Assembly (NCBI GenBank): GCA_025200525.1
Contig: CM045763.1
Location: 65,855,018-65,919,017, forward strand
Direction: 5' to 3'
From: Camellia lanceoleosa
Lineage: Eukaryota; Streptophyta; Magnoliopsida; Ericales; Theaceae
Length of the DNA stretch: 64,000 bases
In this document: one piece after another, positions 1 to 11,569 of the stretch
How the letters are laid out: every line of letters begins with the position of its first letter
How positions within the stretch are numbered: the stretch's first letter is position 1
Made by a program: the position numbers and the translations under genes
Notes under the pieces: model-generated
The model's input: the letters and a program-made list of their open reading frames with translations, nothing else
Databases searched by the model: none
Told to the model about the DNA's origin: nothing

Positions 1-255
1 GCTTGACAATCTCCCACAAGGCCCTACTTCAACAAATTTAATTCTTTCAGATAACTCCTGCTTTGCCCGATCCCATTTCTGACATTTTGACCCGACACCC
101 ACCCACTTTAGTATATTATTTTGGCCCAAAACCACTTTTATATTCACACCAGGCCTTTCAAGGCTTGACCCTCCAAGACTTCTAACAAAACCTGGTGTAC
201 ACACTTGATTCTCCAAACTCTGATTGACAACCGTCTCTTCCTTAGAGCTGATCTT
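1..255. other. Left edge, probable remainder of the LINE
   Basis: This stretch follows the broken ORF1 on the minus strand and probably belongs to the same LINE. No reading frame in it can be assigned. Confidence 0.35.
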
Positions 256-1596
256 CTAGTTTCGCACTTCCATCATTTCTTTGCAGGGCTCATTACTCAT
301 TACTTGCCCCTCATCACTTCGAATATTTTGAGCTTCTTCCACATGCCTCCAACATGCTACGTTTTCTACCTCCATGCACCCACTACGACCACATGGCCTG
401 GTTTCTTGGTCCACCCCATAGCCAACCTCCAGGTCAGCAGTTGACTCATCCTCCATATCATCACCATCATCTTTTTCCTTCCTACAATTTCTATCCTCAC
501 TTTGTTCCCCTAGCACATTTGAACTACCAAACTCATCTACATCTTGAGTCTTATGACATCTACATGTAAATTTCAAAGTTCTCACAGTTACTACTTATTC
601 TTCGCAAACTCTTACTGGAAATACCATCCCTCTGCATTCCAGTTTCACAACTAAATTTATGGGATCTATCCATTTAGTGGAGACCTTAATCTTGGCACAC
701 ACAAAGGATAGTGGTTGGCTCATATCTCCTTCAACACACAACAGCTGTCCCCAGATCCCACATATCTTTCTGAGATTGAAACTATTCCGCAAATGTAATG
801 GGATGCCATAGCAACTTATCCATAGACATCTTTCTTGCTCCAGTACTTGCCCAAGTTTTCCTTCAGTAATATCTTCGCACCAATCCGAGATCAGCTTCTT
901 AATAGCTGATATTTTCAATGCCCTCTCATCCTTTGATTTAAATGTGATGACCATATCTCTTCCCCCACTTTCCTTCACCATGATATCCTCCATTCCTATT
1001 GTTGCCAATTCCTTTTTCAGACTAACATCAGCATATTGGGCCTTCAATCTTACAATGATACTCTCAAACAACCATCAATTTCCTGTCTCCTTTGCCTTTA
1101 GTAAGATGCTCCCTATTTTCCCTGTCATTTTTCCTTCCACAGCCTCTACATAGGATCTCCTATCTCTGATGCCACGAGCCCCAACTCTAATCGCTCCACG
1201 TTTAACGACATTAGCTACTGGTCTCCGCACTTGATTATTTAATGGTAGCCTTACTACTTCATCAACTACCTTTTCCTTCCCAAACTCTGTGTGGTTTACT
1301 TGTAATGGTCGATCATCCACCCACAGACCATTGGCCTTCTGTACAGCTATCTTGGCTACCACATAGCAATCAAATCTCACAAAGCCAAATCTTGTATTAG
1401 TAACCTTTCGTCTCTTTTGCGGTATGAAAACATTGTGCATCACTCCAAACTTTGTAAATAGATTGAACAGACCCTTAGGGTTCAGCGATGCTGGTAGGTT
1501 ATCCACAAACACAGTGAACACACCTGCACTGCCTCTCGACCTCCATGGTCCTGATCTTCTTCTACCCTTCACGACTGGTATCCACCCTCCTTCCAT
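256..1596 (-). pseudogene. LINE ORF1-like RRM + DUF4283 protein, broken
   Basis: One minus-strand frame runs from an ATG at 1596 (protein begins MEGGWIPVV) to about 256 and is cut only by a TGA at 1075-1077 and a TAA at 595-597. The first third holds an RNA-recognition motif with RNP2-like VFVDNL and RNP1-like RFGFVRF. The middle (about 1071-620) looks like DUF4283, with WISCYGIPLHLRN. The tail is acidic and Cys-containing. RRM/DUF4283 proteins are the gag-like first ORF of plant L1-type LINEs, which bind element RNA. The endonuclease/RT ORF2 expected downstream on this strand would lie beyond the left edge. A longer reading frame upstream to about 1614 has no in-frame ATG, so I chose the internal ATG. 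A stand-alone DUF4283 gene is possible but less likely. Confidence 0.7.
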
Positions 1597-1750
1597 GACT
1601 AGTTGTTTACTCAACTCTATTTGTATATGCGAGTTTGACTTGAAACAAGTGTGCCACTTTGCATTTCAACAAGGTGATTCTCTATTTCATTCAGCTTTCT
1701 TTCAGGTGGGTTTTTTCTATTTGTTGGAAATACTTTCCTTCATGGCATGA

Positions 1751-3908
1751 ATGTTAGTTGCAAAATCTATTTTAGTCATCCGTTTTTAATTATAATATAT
1801 ATTTGATATCATTAAAAATATTAATTGACTTAATGATTTATTAACCAAATGAGACATTTGTTATGCGAGTAGAAATTTAAAAAGACGAGATATAATTTTC
1901 AGAATCAAATGGATCAAATAATATTTGGGGTAGTTACGTGTAGGTCTTAATAAGTGGACTCATTGTCTAATAGGTCCTATAAGAAAAATTTGTCATAAAA
2001 AACGTCGCTAATTGTAAGTTTTAGCGACAATTTATAAAAATCATGACAAAAAAAAGTCACTAATTGTCAATTGTTAGCGACATATATAAAATATTGTCAC
2101 AAAAAAATTATTTTTAGCGATGATTTTATCAAGACTTATTTTCAATAGGACTTGATTGGAATTAATTCTAACTATTATTAGGACCTATTGATAGTTTATC
2201 CATAATATATTTTAAACAAACTCAGAGAATATATTTGTAATATAATATTTATTTTTGTATATTTAGTTTTTTTCTTTTAAATACAACTAATCTATTCGCA
2301 CAAGTAAAATATCCTCGAAAAAATTTGGGGGGAAATTTACTATTGACCACCCCCCCCCCCCCCCAAAAAAAAAAAACCTTTTTGTATATATTTTTTCATT
2401 AGTGAAAGTTTTTCATATTTCTTTATAAATATTTTATGTTTTTAAGAATATCTAAGGCACATCTACAAAATAAAAAATGAATTAAAATATATAAAAAAAT
2501 TCATTAATGGAAAAAAGGAAACAAAAAATCTAAGAGAATTTTCAAAAACGAACAAAATGATTGAGTGATTTAAATTAATTTGAAGTATGATTTTCGCTAT
2601 AGAAGAATTAAATTTAGACATACAGTTTTATGGTTTTATTATGAACATTATGATTTTTTGTTATGAGCTATTATGATTAGTGAAATTATAAGATTTTGTA
2701 ATGTCTTTTCCTTCTTTTTTTTTTTTTTGTTTTTTTGTGGTGTTAATTATAAATTATTGTGATATAATTATAAAAATGCGTACGATATACACTTACTATA
2801 GCCTTTACCTATATATATATATACAATAGCGGTTGACACATGCAATATATATGTAATTATCAAATAAACAAAAATAAAATTAAATACTTATTATAAATTG
2901 TGTACTGCTTAAGTAGTAAGAAAAACATTTAACAGACGTATGATTTTAGATCCGAATCCCACTCTTTTCTTTATCAAATTTATGTTTTGTTTTGTTTTGA
3001 ATATAGCGAATTAGACACTTAGTATAAGGAGGGAGAACATTTCAAGACACCACTAAAGTTGTTGGTTTAATATTTTTTTTGATCAATAAAAAAGAACTTT
3101 GTTGAAGATAATCAAAGTATAATAGTATATAATATATATATATATATATATATGGATGTATAAATCTCAAAGCTATTTTTGTTGGTTTCTAAAATTCATA
3201 TTGCACTTTATGATGCCATGTATTTAAATTTAACCATTGTTTTCATCCACGTAAAAAATATAAATATGTATAACTCATTATATTTTAAAATATACTTTTA
3301 TACAAAAAAAACTCATTTGATGTTTTAAAATTATGAGTCATTTGTTTTTTGAGAAATTCTAATATATACACCCTTGAAAGGGGTACACTATATGTACTTC
3401 TAACTATATCATTTTCTTTTTTATTTATGATTAATTTTTTTCATTAGTTATAACTCGTGAAATCGTTAGTTGTGCATCCTGTTATTTTTGGTTGTAATTT
3501 TTTTTAGTTATAGCTTAGATACTATGAATTTATGTTAGTTTCTTTTTTAATTATAGGGTGCATATGATAGTATGCAGAAAAAGAGTAATATATTTTTATT
3601 GGTTTATGTGCTAAATTAACAACTCTCATGAAAGTGCAAAAAAGAAAGTATTGTAATTTCTAACAGTAATACCTACGCCCTTTAATAATAAAAAATAAAA
3701 AATAAAAAACAAAAAACAAAAAACACTAATACCTACTTCTATTTTTTTTTTTTTTTTTTGGGACAAAAAATATGAGATTAGTGAGTTAGATTACAACGAA
3801 AGAGTCACATTCACTTCATTAGCTTGAATGATGAATCTTAGATCTTTTCACTATCCCAAGGGATAACTACATAGATCATGGGACCAACTATCCTATCCAT
3901 GACTAATA
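1751..3908. other. AT-rich non-coding stretch
   Basis: Apart from the CACTA-like words at 1980-2135, this stretch holds a C-then-A homopolymer run near 2350-2375, TA microsatellites near 2813 and 3129-3152, and poly-T tracts. No reading frame of interest is seen. Confidence 0.6.
1980..2135. repeat. Short repeats with TTTAGCGAC / GTCGCTAA words
   Basis: The words GTCGCTAATTG and TTTAGCGACAATTT recur in both orientations at about 60-bp spacing. This resembles the subterminal repeats of CACTA transposons, but no CACTA terminus is visible nearby, so it is called only a probable CACTA relic. Confidence 0.4.
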
Positions 3909-3912
3909 CTTA

Positions 3913-4141
3913 GGTCTCGTTTGGGAATCTTCTATTTTAGTAAAAAAGTCAAAAAGTTATTAAATTAGCTAAAAAGCCAACAACCCATATCAAAAAGTCA
4001 AAGATTCTCTTTTTTCTCTACTTTTTGCACATTTTTTTGTAAGAAGCCAAAAAGTCATCCTAAACATACTATTTTTTTTTAGTTCATATTTTAGCCAAAT
4101 AGTCAAAAAGTTACTAAATTAGCCTATTCCTAAACGAGGCC
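3913..4141. mobile_element. Tourist-like MITE A (229 bp)
   Basis: The ends are inverted copies: GGTCTCGTTTGGGAAT on the left and the complement of GGCCTCGTTTAGGAAT on the right. TTA lies on each side (3910-3912 and 4142-4144), as expected for PIF/Harbinger Tourist elements. The interior is AT-rich, also foldback-like (AAAAAGTTA..AAATTAGC words near both ends), and non-coding. Confidence 0.75.
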
Positions 4142-4144
4142 TTA

Positions 4145-4639
4145 GCCTGCGTTTGGTTGTGTTTTGTAATTATGATTTGAGAGTACGAGTTGTATTTTGA
4201 GTTTGTAAGGTTTGGAATTATGATTTGAGTATAGAAAATTTGGTTGGTAAAGAGTTTTGAAAATAGTTTTGAGAAGAGTTTTGATTTCAGTGGGGAATTG
4301 TTGATGTGACATTTGATATTTGATACAAAAATTTACAACTCATAACTAAACATACAACTCAAAATTATTTTGAAGCACATAAAAAATTTTAAAAATTTCA
4401 GAAAATGTTTTTTTCGATTATATAAAAATTAACATATCAATTGCAAAAAAAAAAAAAAAAAAATTCACTATTCCGGTCAATCGGCCGGACGTCCCGTTAG
4501 GCCAAATTTTGAAGAAAAAAAATTCTGAAAAGCGCGGCTACTGCGGAGAACTCTACAGAGTTTTGGAAACGTGTTTTCAAAACACCATACTAAAAACATA
4601 GTGTAGGATCATATTTTGAAAACACAAACAAACAAAGCC
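4145..4639. mobile_element. Tourist-like MITE B (495 bp)
   Basis: The left end GCCTGCGTTTGGTTGTG matches the complement of the right end (GGCTTTGTTTGTTTGTG). TTA flanks both sides (4142-4144 and 4640-4642). The left TTA is the same one that bounds MITE A, so the two elements abut through a single shared target copy. The interior is non-coding. Confidence 0.75.
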
Positions 4640-4664
4640 TTAGTTTCTCATCTTAAAAGCACTC

Positions 4665-4811
4665 TTTTTTTTTAATTTTTTTTTTTTTTATCAACAAAAG
4701 AAATTTTATTGAATGTAAAATGAAGTTACAAGAATAAAAAGTTGTATGCAAAAGTATCACAACAAAGCAAAATGATCCCAACTAAGTTGGCACTATTAAA
4801 CAAGACCAATC
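4665..4811 (-). mobile_element. Short LINE/SINE tail, minus orientation, with TSD
   Basis: A poly-T tract at 4665-4695 followed by the AATAAAATTTC-type tail (read on the minus strand) marks the 3' end of a retroposon. It is bounded by near-identical 14-mers ATCTTAAAAGCACT (4650-4664 region) and ATCTAAAAAGCACT (4812-4825), a TSD with one mismatch. Only about 147 bp was inserted, so it is a strongly 5'-truncated LINE or a SINE. Confidence 0.65.
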
Positions 4812-4889
4812 ATCTAAAAAGCACTTAATATTGCATTTATAAAAGCATGCATATGATTTAGATGGGAATATTATATATTGTTATAATTT

Positions 4890-5195
4890 TTTTAAAAAAT
4901 AAATTAAAAATTTAGTGACAAATTTAAGGATGAAATTTTTTTTTAAAACAAAATATCGCAGTTACTCAAAGTATCATTGTTGTATCTTTTTGGCATGAAA
5001 TTATTATATTCTTAAAAGTGTATTTATTAGTGACTCTTTCAAAATTTGTTCCTGAAAGTTAATTTTCAATTTTTCAGGACATCTTTTTAAGTAACAACTC
5101 TCAGATAGGAACTAGTCTACTAATATTTTTGGAAATCAAACTTTCACTTTTAAGAATAAAAAAAATTTGATTTTTAAAACTCTTATACATTAAAT
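4890..5195. mobile_element. Degenerate CACTA right-end relic
   Basis: The order of words (TATTAGTGAC, CAAAATTTGTTCCTGAAAG, TTTTTCAGGAC, ACTCTTATAC) matches the right end of the CACTA element that ends at 44901. The terminal GTAGTG is lost and replaced by a TA microsatellite. This is an eye alignment only. Confidence 0.5.
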
Positions 5196-5199
5196 AATA

Positions 5200-6476
5200 T
5201 ATATATATATATATATATATGAAAAAGGTATCATGATTTAAATTATTTTGATTTCATGTTATAGCTGGAATCCAACAGTTAAAGACTTAAAGTTGTGTCC
5301 ATTGGTTAAAGAGCATATATGTTATCATTGGAGGGTCTTGAGCTCCATGTCTTTTTTTGCTTCTTTTGATTTTAGTTTAAGGATTCATAGCTTTTCTATG
5401 TGAAATCATTCTCCTATAGTTACACAAGCTCAATCATCGATGGTTCAAAGGGATATCTTAACCACAATTAGCCCCTAGTTAAGTAGAAGAGACCATTCAC
5501 AATAAAATAGCTATTTAGTTAAACGTTTTGGGGCTGGCCCACAAGGTGTTCCCTCAATTTTGCCAAAGTTAACGTTAATGTTATATAAATGAATAAAATC
5601 ACAAAATGTTTCACGCATCATGTTAGTAGATCGAGTCCCATTTTGCATTTTAAAGTTTTACCAATGCATGCCACATCTGTTTGTTAAAAAAAAAAATTAT
5701 TTGTACAACATTTTTCATTTTATAAATATATTTTTCCAATTTTCAAATTTGTAAATATATATCATTTTCATTTTATAAATTATTTCTATTTGTTAATTTG
5801 ATATAAATGGTTGGACTGCTTTACTATCATTGTATTAGAACTCTGATTCTTTTGGGTTTAAATCTTGTCGCCTCTCTCTCCTGGGTCCCATGATTTTAGT
5901 ATTTTGAACAGATTGAAATAGAAAGTAATTTTTTTTTATCACATTCCTAAAAGAATATCACCCATTTAAGAGTACAAAATAATAATTAAGTCAGTAATAT
6001 TTAAATTTTATCATTTTGCAGTGGAGGATTACTAACAAAACCAAACATTTGAATAATATTGAAACAAAAATTTTCATTTTACCTTAAAAATTCTGTCATT
6101 CAAGCATAATTTTAAAATGAGAATTTTACACAGTTGCTTATTAGTAAAATTAACATGATAGTGAAACCCAATCATAATAACCATTAAGCACCCTAAAATA
6201 TTTGTGGAGCATTGACCCCAAATTTATGTGGGAATTAAAAGCGATGTCAAAATTAAAGATTATTGATAACGGTTAGCTAGAAGAGGATGCTACTTATTCT
6301 TTTTCTGAAATGCAAGTCTAATTGTGTTTAGATCATGGATTTGAATAGAAATTTAATATATATATATATATATATTACCCACATCTTTTTCTTTCTCTTT
6401 CCAAATCTGTACACAAACTTGTGATCCTAATACAGCCTGAAGGACTATATCTTTGCCATCATTTCCTTAGTAAATG
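5200..6476. other. AT-rich non-coding stretch
   Basis: This stretch holds TA microsatellites (5194-5220, 6356-6375) and degenerate AT-rich sequence. I see no gene and no element with clear ends. Confidence 0.6.
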
Positions 6477-6653
6477 ATGTTAAACTACTTTTTTTTTTTT
6501 TTTTTGATCGGCAAAATAAATCTTTATTGATGGAAACATACAAAGTATGATAGACTACATCAATAAAGAGGAGATCAGGTTGAAGGTAGATTATTCAGTT
6601 TAAGACATCATATCCAATCTCCACCAGATCAGGTTGTAGTGAGGTTCAGTTGC

Positions 6654-9104
6654 TGTAACAACCCTCGTATTGACTACCGTTTAACCACTGAATTATATAC
6701 TGATTAATGCTAAACTGAACTGATAATGACTGATAAGTGAACTGGATGAAATCTTGGACGGTGATTGGAATCGGCGGCCCGAATAAAAGGCCTATTGAAT
6801 TGCATATTCTATCTGTTTGATTGTATGATTTTATCTGTTTGTAGTTTATGTTTAAACTGCTAATTGAAGGCCTTATCGTGACGATTTAGGAACCGTTTAG
6901 TGTTTCGTAATCAGGAGAATATTTGTGATTTAATGATATAATTATCTGAAAATTGATTAGGAATGATTAAATTAGATTAAAATTGATTAATTGAAAGTTA
7001 GGCTTAATTACGAAATTGCCATAGCTAGTGGCCCATTGTTTTATATTACTTGAGCCTTATGCATGTGAACAAAACTTTTGCTCACCACTCCTATTTGCTC
7101 TAGCCACCAAACAAGAGAGAGTGAGGAGGAGAGTGGGAGTTGGACTCAAATTGTAGATTTTGGCTTGAATTGCTTGGAATTGAAGTGTAATTGGCATAAT
7201 TTAACCTCCTCACCTTGTAATTGGCACTCTAGGTAAGGATACCATCATCTTCTTGTTGTCTTGGAGTTCCATCTTGCATGTTCATACATCATTGTAGAAC
7301 TAAGACATGGTTTTGCTCATATGTGTTGAATTGAAGATCAATTGTTGCATGCATGGTTGAATTAGTGAAATTGGAGTTGAATTCATGCTTGAATCATACA
7401 TGCATGCCCATGTTTTTATCATAGTCCATGTTTTCACTTCATTTTCCAACTATTGAGCTCATTAGAGCAAGATTTGAAGATTGAATTGGGTTTGAAGCTC
7501 ATGCATTGCATGTTTTAAACTTGTTCTTGAAAATGGGTTTGAAAATGGATTTAATTGACTCACCTTTGGGGCTTGAATTCATAAATTGGCTTTTGAAACT
7601 TGTTATACATTGTTTTGGGATGTATTCTCGAATTTGAGCCCAAGAGGTCGAGAATTGAGTTGAGAATGCTTGGTTTGAGCTAGGAAGGCAAATCTGAAAT
7701 TCAGTTGGCTTCCTTCAGCGAAGATTCTCGCCCGACCGCCCAACGTTTTCCTCTGACCCCCGCTCGAGCGAAAGATTGGTGGCTCGAGCGTAAAAATCGA
7801 CCATCCAGTATTTTCACTGTTTCATCAGACCGCTCGAGCGAAGGGAGGCTCGCTCGAGCGAACCCTTTGATTTTGGAAGCTTCGCTCGGCGAGCATCGGC
7901 GCATCAGCGTAAAATTGAGCATCCGATATTTTCTTGTTTCATCAAACCGCCGGCGAAGGATTTCGCTCGGCGAAGCCTTTGATTTTGCAACCTCGCTCGG
8001 CGAAGGGATTCTCGCCGGCGAGGCCCTGTTCGAGAACTTTTGAAAAATGCCTTCCAAGTATTTTTGCATCCTCATCCCATTCTAGGCATCCTTAGGCCTA
8101 GTTTAAGGCATCTTAATGAGGATTTAGACATAGAACCACAGAGGATTTAGGGATTTAATTATCATCCTTTCCAATGTAAACTTAGTGTGTGTTCTATTTG
8201 TTAACTGCTTAGGGTTGGCTCTGGGGGCGCTCTAGCTCTTGATAGCCCAATCTCTGTGAGTAACAGATTGTGTAAAGATATGTTCAAATGGTTTTATTTT
8301 GAATCTTGAATCGAATCGGTTATTGAACCGATATTGTTTATTGAATGAATGTATGTCCTGTATTTGGCGTATTGTGGCATCCTTAGCACCCATTGTTATT
8401 GGTATTCTGAGCTCTGTCGGTTTCCTTTGGAACCATCTTGATTGATGGCCATCGTTATTGTTGGGTTCTGTTAAGGCGGTCCTGATGGACCCTCATGTTT
8501 ATAGGCTAATGGATGTACCACATATGACTGATTGATTGAAATACTGATTGACTGAAATACTGAAAGATTGAAATACTGTATAATGAATTGATTTCATTAC
8601 TGTAAGGACATTCATTCATAACCTCTTTACACGTTATGTTATTCACTGGGCTTTAGCTCACTGTTTATATATATATATGTAGGTTCTCAGCAACCAGACC
8701 GGAGCTAGGAGCGTGGGATTGGTCCCCAGTTTTGTCAAGCCAGCCTATGTGCCTCACTGCGAGGTTCCGAGACGCCATGCCATGGCTTGGGATGTTTTTG
8801 TTTCCCCCACCTGTCTCCCTACTGTATTGTACCTTTTGTATAGACTGTTTGACTGTACTGTTATCGAGGGATTGAGTCCCCGTACTGAATGTCTGTAATG
8901 ATTGTATAGAGTGTACTGTTTTAGACTGTATGAATGCATAAAATGTTTTTGACATACAGATTTTCACAGCTCAGTGGACACTAGTTACTTACTGTTTTGG
9001 CTTCCGCCAGCCCTCAGACTGATTGATCAGATATCGTCTTTGTTAATCTCGGATTCTTGGCGATTCTGATGCTAAATCCATAGGGCCGGGTTTGGGTCGT
9101 GACA
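6654..9104 (+). mobile_element. Layer 3: solo LTR, 2451 bp
   Basis: The LTR begins TGTAACAACCC and ends GGGTCGTGACA, flanked by a perfect 5-bp TSD GTTGC (6649-6653 and 9105-9109). No PBS, internal domain or partner LTR follows, so it is a solo LTR left by recombination. It shares its ends and internal order with the solo LTR at 58297-60820. The TGTAAC..GTGACA ends resemble large gypsy LTRs; family assignment (Tekay/Del-like) is inference. Orientation is inferred from the putative leader and splice signals. Confidence 0.8.
7755..8030. repeat. Repeats built on the palindrome CGCTCGAGCG
   Basis: Exact CGCTCGAGCG lies at 7761, 7831 and 7851, with a one-base variant at 7781. Each pair is 20 bp apart and the pairs are 70 bp apart. 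Downstream the same pattern decays to CGCTCGGCGA and CGCCGGCGA (7883, 7964, 7994, 8013). The surrounding words TTTCATCA and CCTTTGATTTT also repeat, so this is a tandem array of modules. Confidence 0.75.
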
Positions 9105-9353
9105 GTTGCGTAGAGGTTTGCTGATCAAAAAACTGTTGTAGTTGGCTGGGTTCTCTTGGTATTGCTACTGCTGGAGTTGGTTTAATGGGCTTAGAAACAT
9201 CTCATTGGCAACAGGTATGTACAGCAGGTATGTGTATAAGGTTGAGGTGGTTTTGCTAGTGTTGCTGTGATGCTGCTCTATTATGAGGCTGCTGTTTGTA
9301 AGGGCGCATGTTTTTTTTGTCCAACTTACAATAGATCAAGTATTCATTAATGG

Positions 9354-10280
9354 ACCTGTCTCATGAAAGCTGAAAGGAGAATGTGGCATGCTATTCCTTT
9401 GGTTGCCCTATGGTTCATTTGGAAACATCGGAATGATTGCTTGTTCAATAGTGTTCAACTAGATATGGTGGAGCTTAAGGAGTCTATTATTATTAGGTTA
9501 GCTATTTGGTTGAAGGCTTCTTCTAAGGATTGTCAGTTCTCCATTAATGATTTTCTTTATAACATCAGGTAGATTAGAGTTTGTTTAGGTGGTCGGGGTT
9601 GATGCGATGCACAAGAGTGAACATCAGGTTTGAGTGTATTTGTAGCAGCAGCAGTGCCTTGGTTTATAATCTGTTATCTTCTAGTGAGTAGCAGCAGCAT
9701 GTGTTGGACTGGAATCTGTGTAGGGGAGTGTTCTTTGATGTTTGAGTATATAGCTGAGAGTGACTTGAGTAGGGTTGCTGAGTTGTTGAATGGTATGTGG
9801 GTTGGATTCTGGTGTTGTGTGTTGCTTTGCTTATGTTTGCATTGGTCTGTGGGTTGGATTCTGGTGTTGTGTGTTGCACTGCTAATGCCTGCTCAGTTGT
9901 TACTGGCTTTGTGGTTTTGGTGTTGATGCCTTCTCTATTGGTGGTTTTGTCGTTCTGTTTTGGTGAAGTTCTGTAGCAGAATTGGAGGTTGATTGATTGG
10001 GCTCTAATCTAGTGGCATGCATCAGAGGCTTGGTGAGGTGTAGAGGGTCTCTGATTTTCTACTCTGCTACTTTCTCTGGCCTTTCACTATGTCTACATTG
10101 CTGCAGTTTGTTTGTTTTGTTTTCTCCTTTCTTTCGTTGGTTGTATTGATTGGTTTCTCACCAATCTTGGGTTAGCTTTGATGCTAATGCGTTTTCTCGC
10201 TTTATTGATGTATTTTTGCAAGTCCATTGCTTTTTTCATCAATAAAGCTTTATTTTGCCGTTCAAAAAAAAAAAAAAAAA
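9354..10280 (+). mobile_element. Layer 3: 5'-truncated LINE with TSD
   Basis: GTATTCATTAAT occurs at 9340-9351 and again at 10281-10292, directly after an 18-base poly-A, which is a classic LINE TSD. The insert includes the end of ORF2 (9363-9572), a GT-rich 3' UTR with a duplicated GTGGGTTGGATTCTGG segment (near 9797 and 9850), and CATCAATAAAGC before the poly-A. It is about 927 bp, strongly 5'-truncated. Confidence 0.8.
9363..9572 (+). pseudogene. LINE ORF2 C-terminal remnant
   Basis: The 69-residue stretch contains MWHAIPLVALWFIWKHRND and ends at a stop at 9570-9572. This matches the conserved C-terminus after the zinc-binding region of plant L1 reverse transcriptases, where a WxxWKxRN-like motif is typical. 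It lacks the RT core and endonuclease because the copy was truncated during reverse transcription. Confidence 0.65.
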
Positions 10281-10826
10281 GTATTCATTAATAGGTTTTG
10301 TTACTAAGTGTAATTTTGGGCAGCTGCTGGTGTTTTGGTTGGAAGGACATGAAGGGGGTATTTTTTGTGTTTCTCATCTGATAGAGGGAGCAGTTGACAG
10401 TTTATCTGGTTTGTTTCTGTAGGAATTTGCTGGTGCATTAGCTATGAGTTGTTGGAGCAGATTGCTGGGGAATGAGTCAAGGTTGCTTTTACTGTATGGT
10501 TGGTTGGTTTTATTTATGTGTTTGGTTTTGTTTCTCTTTTTTGGATTGGTTTCTCGCCAATTTGTGGGTTTAGTGTTAGCAGATGATTGTGCTTCCTCTT
10601 TAGTGTCAACCTAGTTGGGATTGTGAAATTTTAGCTATGATGTTTTTTACACTTCCCTCTTTTATTGATGTATTTTGTTCTTGTTTTGCTCTTCCCATCA
10701 ATAAAATTTCCCTTTTCTTTGCTGATCCAAAAAAAAAAAAGAAAAAACAAAAAAAAGAGGAGCTCGGAGCTAGCTTAAGCTCGAAGCTCCAGTTGGTGAG
10801 AAACCAACAAAGTATGTTAAACTACT

Positions 10827-11050
10827 TTGTTGCCCCTGAAGAGAAAAAAAATAAAAAAAATGAGAGAGAGATTTGTGAAGAACAAAAAAAAAAAAAAAAA
10901 AAAACTTCTACTATATTCACTCCCCCTCCAAAATTCAAGATTCAAACACAACTTTAAACTAAATCTTGATAGCAAAAAAAAAAAAAAATAAATAAATAAA
11001 AAAAAAAATAAAAATCACGTATATATATATATATATATATTTGGATCAAT
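10827..11050. other. A-rich simple sequence and TA microsatellite
   Basis: Poly-A runs (10884-10903, 10975-11000) and a TA repeat (11021-11041) are present. No gene is seen. Confidence 0.6.
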
Positions 11051-11079
11051 GATTTGAGGAGTAATTTGTGAAGGTAGGA

Positions 11080-11567
11080 AAAACTAAATGAAATGTTTAA
11101 GGGGGTTGCTCCAGATTTTGCAGGATTATGTGAGAGGATGAAACTGCAGATTGCACTGTGGGTGAAATGGTCTTTCAAGGTTGATTATTCAGTCCATGAT
11201 CTTGTCTCAAACCTACACTAGATTAGGCCGCTTGCTTGAAGTCTTCTCAGCAATCGGCTTTGGCAGTAGAGTGGTGTGCCTTAGGGTAGCTTTGTAGGCT
11301 GATCTGAGGAGAGTTGTTCTCTGTCTAAAAGCTTGATTAGTTGGTTCGAGTTTGCTTAGTGTTATGCCTTTCATGTTGATGGTGCAGTCTTTGGGTTTCG
11401 CTTTCTTGGTGGGTCTTTGTTTTGTTTTGTTTTTTGTCTTTACGTTGGTTAATCACCAACGAGGAGGTTGGAGTTTTGTCTAGCTCCAAGCTTCTCTTTA
11501 TTGATGTATTCCGGTTGTGTTCATCAATAAAGTTTCTCTTTGCCGATCAAAAAAATAAAAATAAAAC
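11080..11567 (+). mobile_element. LINE 3' end, plus orientation
   Basis: The segment shares GATTATTCAGTCC and the closing CATCAATAAAGTTTCTCTTTGCCGATC-type tail with the LINEs at 6574-10753. An A-rich tail follows at 11550-11567. The 5' limit is approximate and I could not find the TSD. Confidence 0.55.
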
Positions 11568-11569
11568 AA

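Larger units (their letters stand above)
6574..10753 (+). mobile_element. Layer 2: 5'-truncated LINE, plus orientation, split
   Basis: This LINE lies between AAAGAGGAG copies (6565-6573 and 10754-10762). It starts with sequence like that at 11180-11230 (GATTATTCAGT..). It ends near 10730-10753 with CATCAATAAAA, TTTGCTGATC and an A-rich tail. It carries the 3' UTR of an L1-type LINE and no intact ORF. A solo LTR (6654-9104) and a second LINE (9354-10280) are inserted in it. Confidence 0.7.
6492..10811 (-). mobile_element. Layer 1: LINE 3' tail in minus orientation, split
   Basis: A 15-bp TSD, ATGTTAAACTACTTT, lies at 6477-6491 and 10812-10826. The inserted DNA is a short minus-strand LINE 3' end: a poly-T with the TTTGATCGGCAAAA tail at 6492-6573, and its other part (CTCGGAGCTAGC to ACCAACAAAG) at 10763-10811. 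Everything between is a later insertion. The same tail occurs complete at 12209-12670. Confidence 0.75.

Noticed and set aside
2915..2975. tRNA/SINE-like B-box words (GATCCGAATCCC; also near 5630 and 5860)
   Set aside because: No convincing A box, cloverleaf or terminal features accompany them in the AT-rich sequence.
7701..8075. Open frames on both strands over the CGCTCGAGCG repeats
   Set aside because: The region is GC-rich repetitive LTR DNA with few stop codons. No protein family is recognisable and the frames are not kept in the second LTR.
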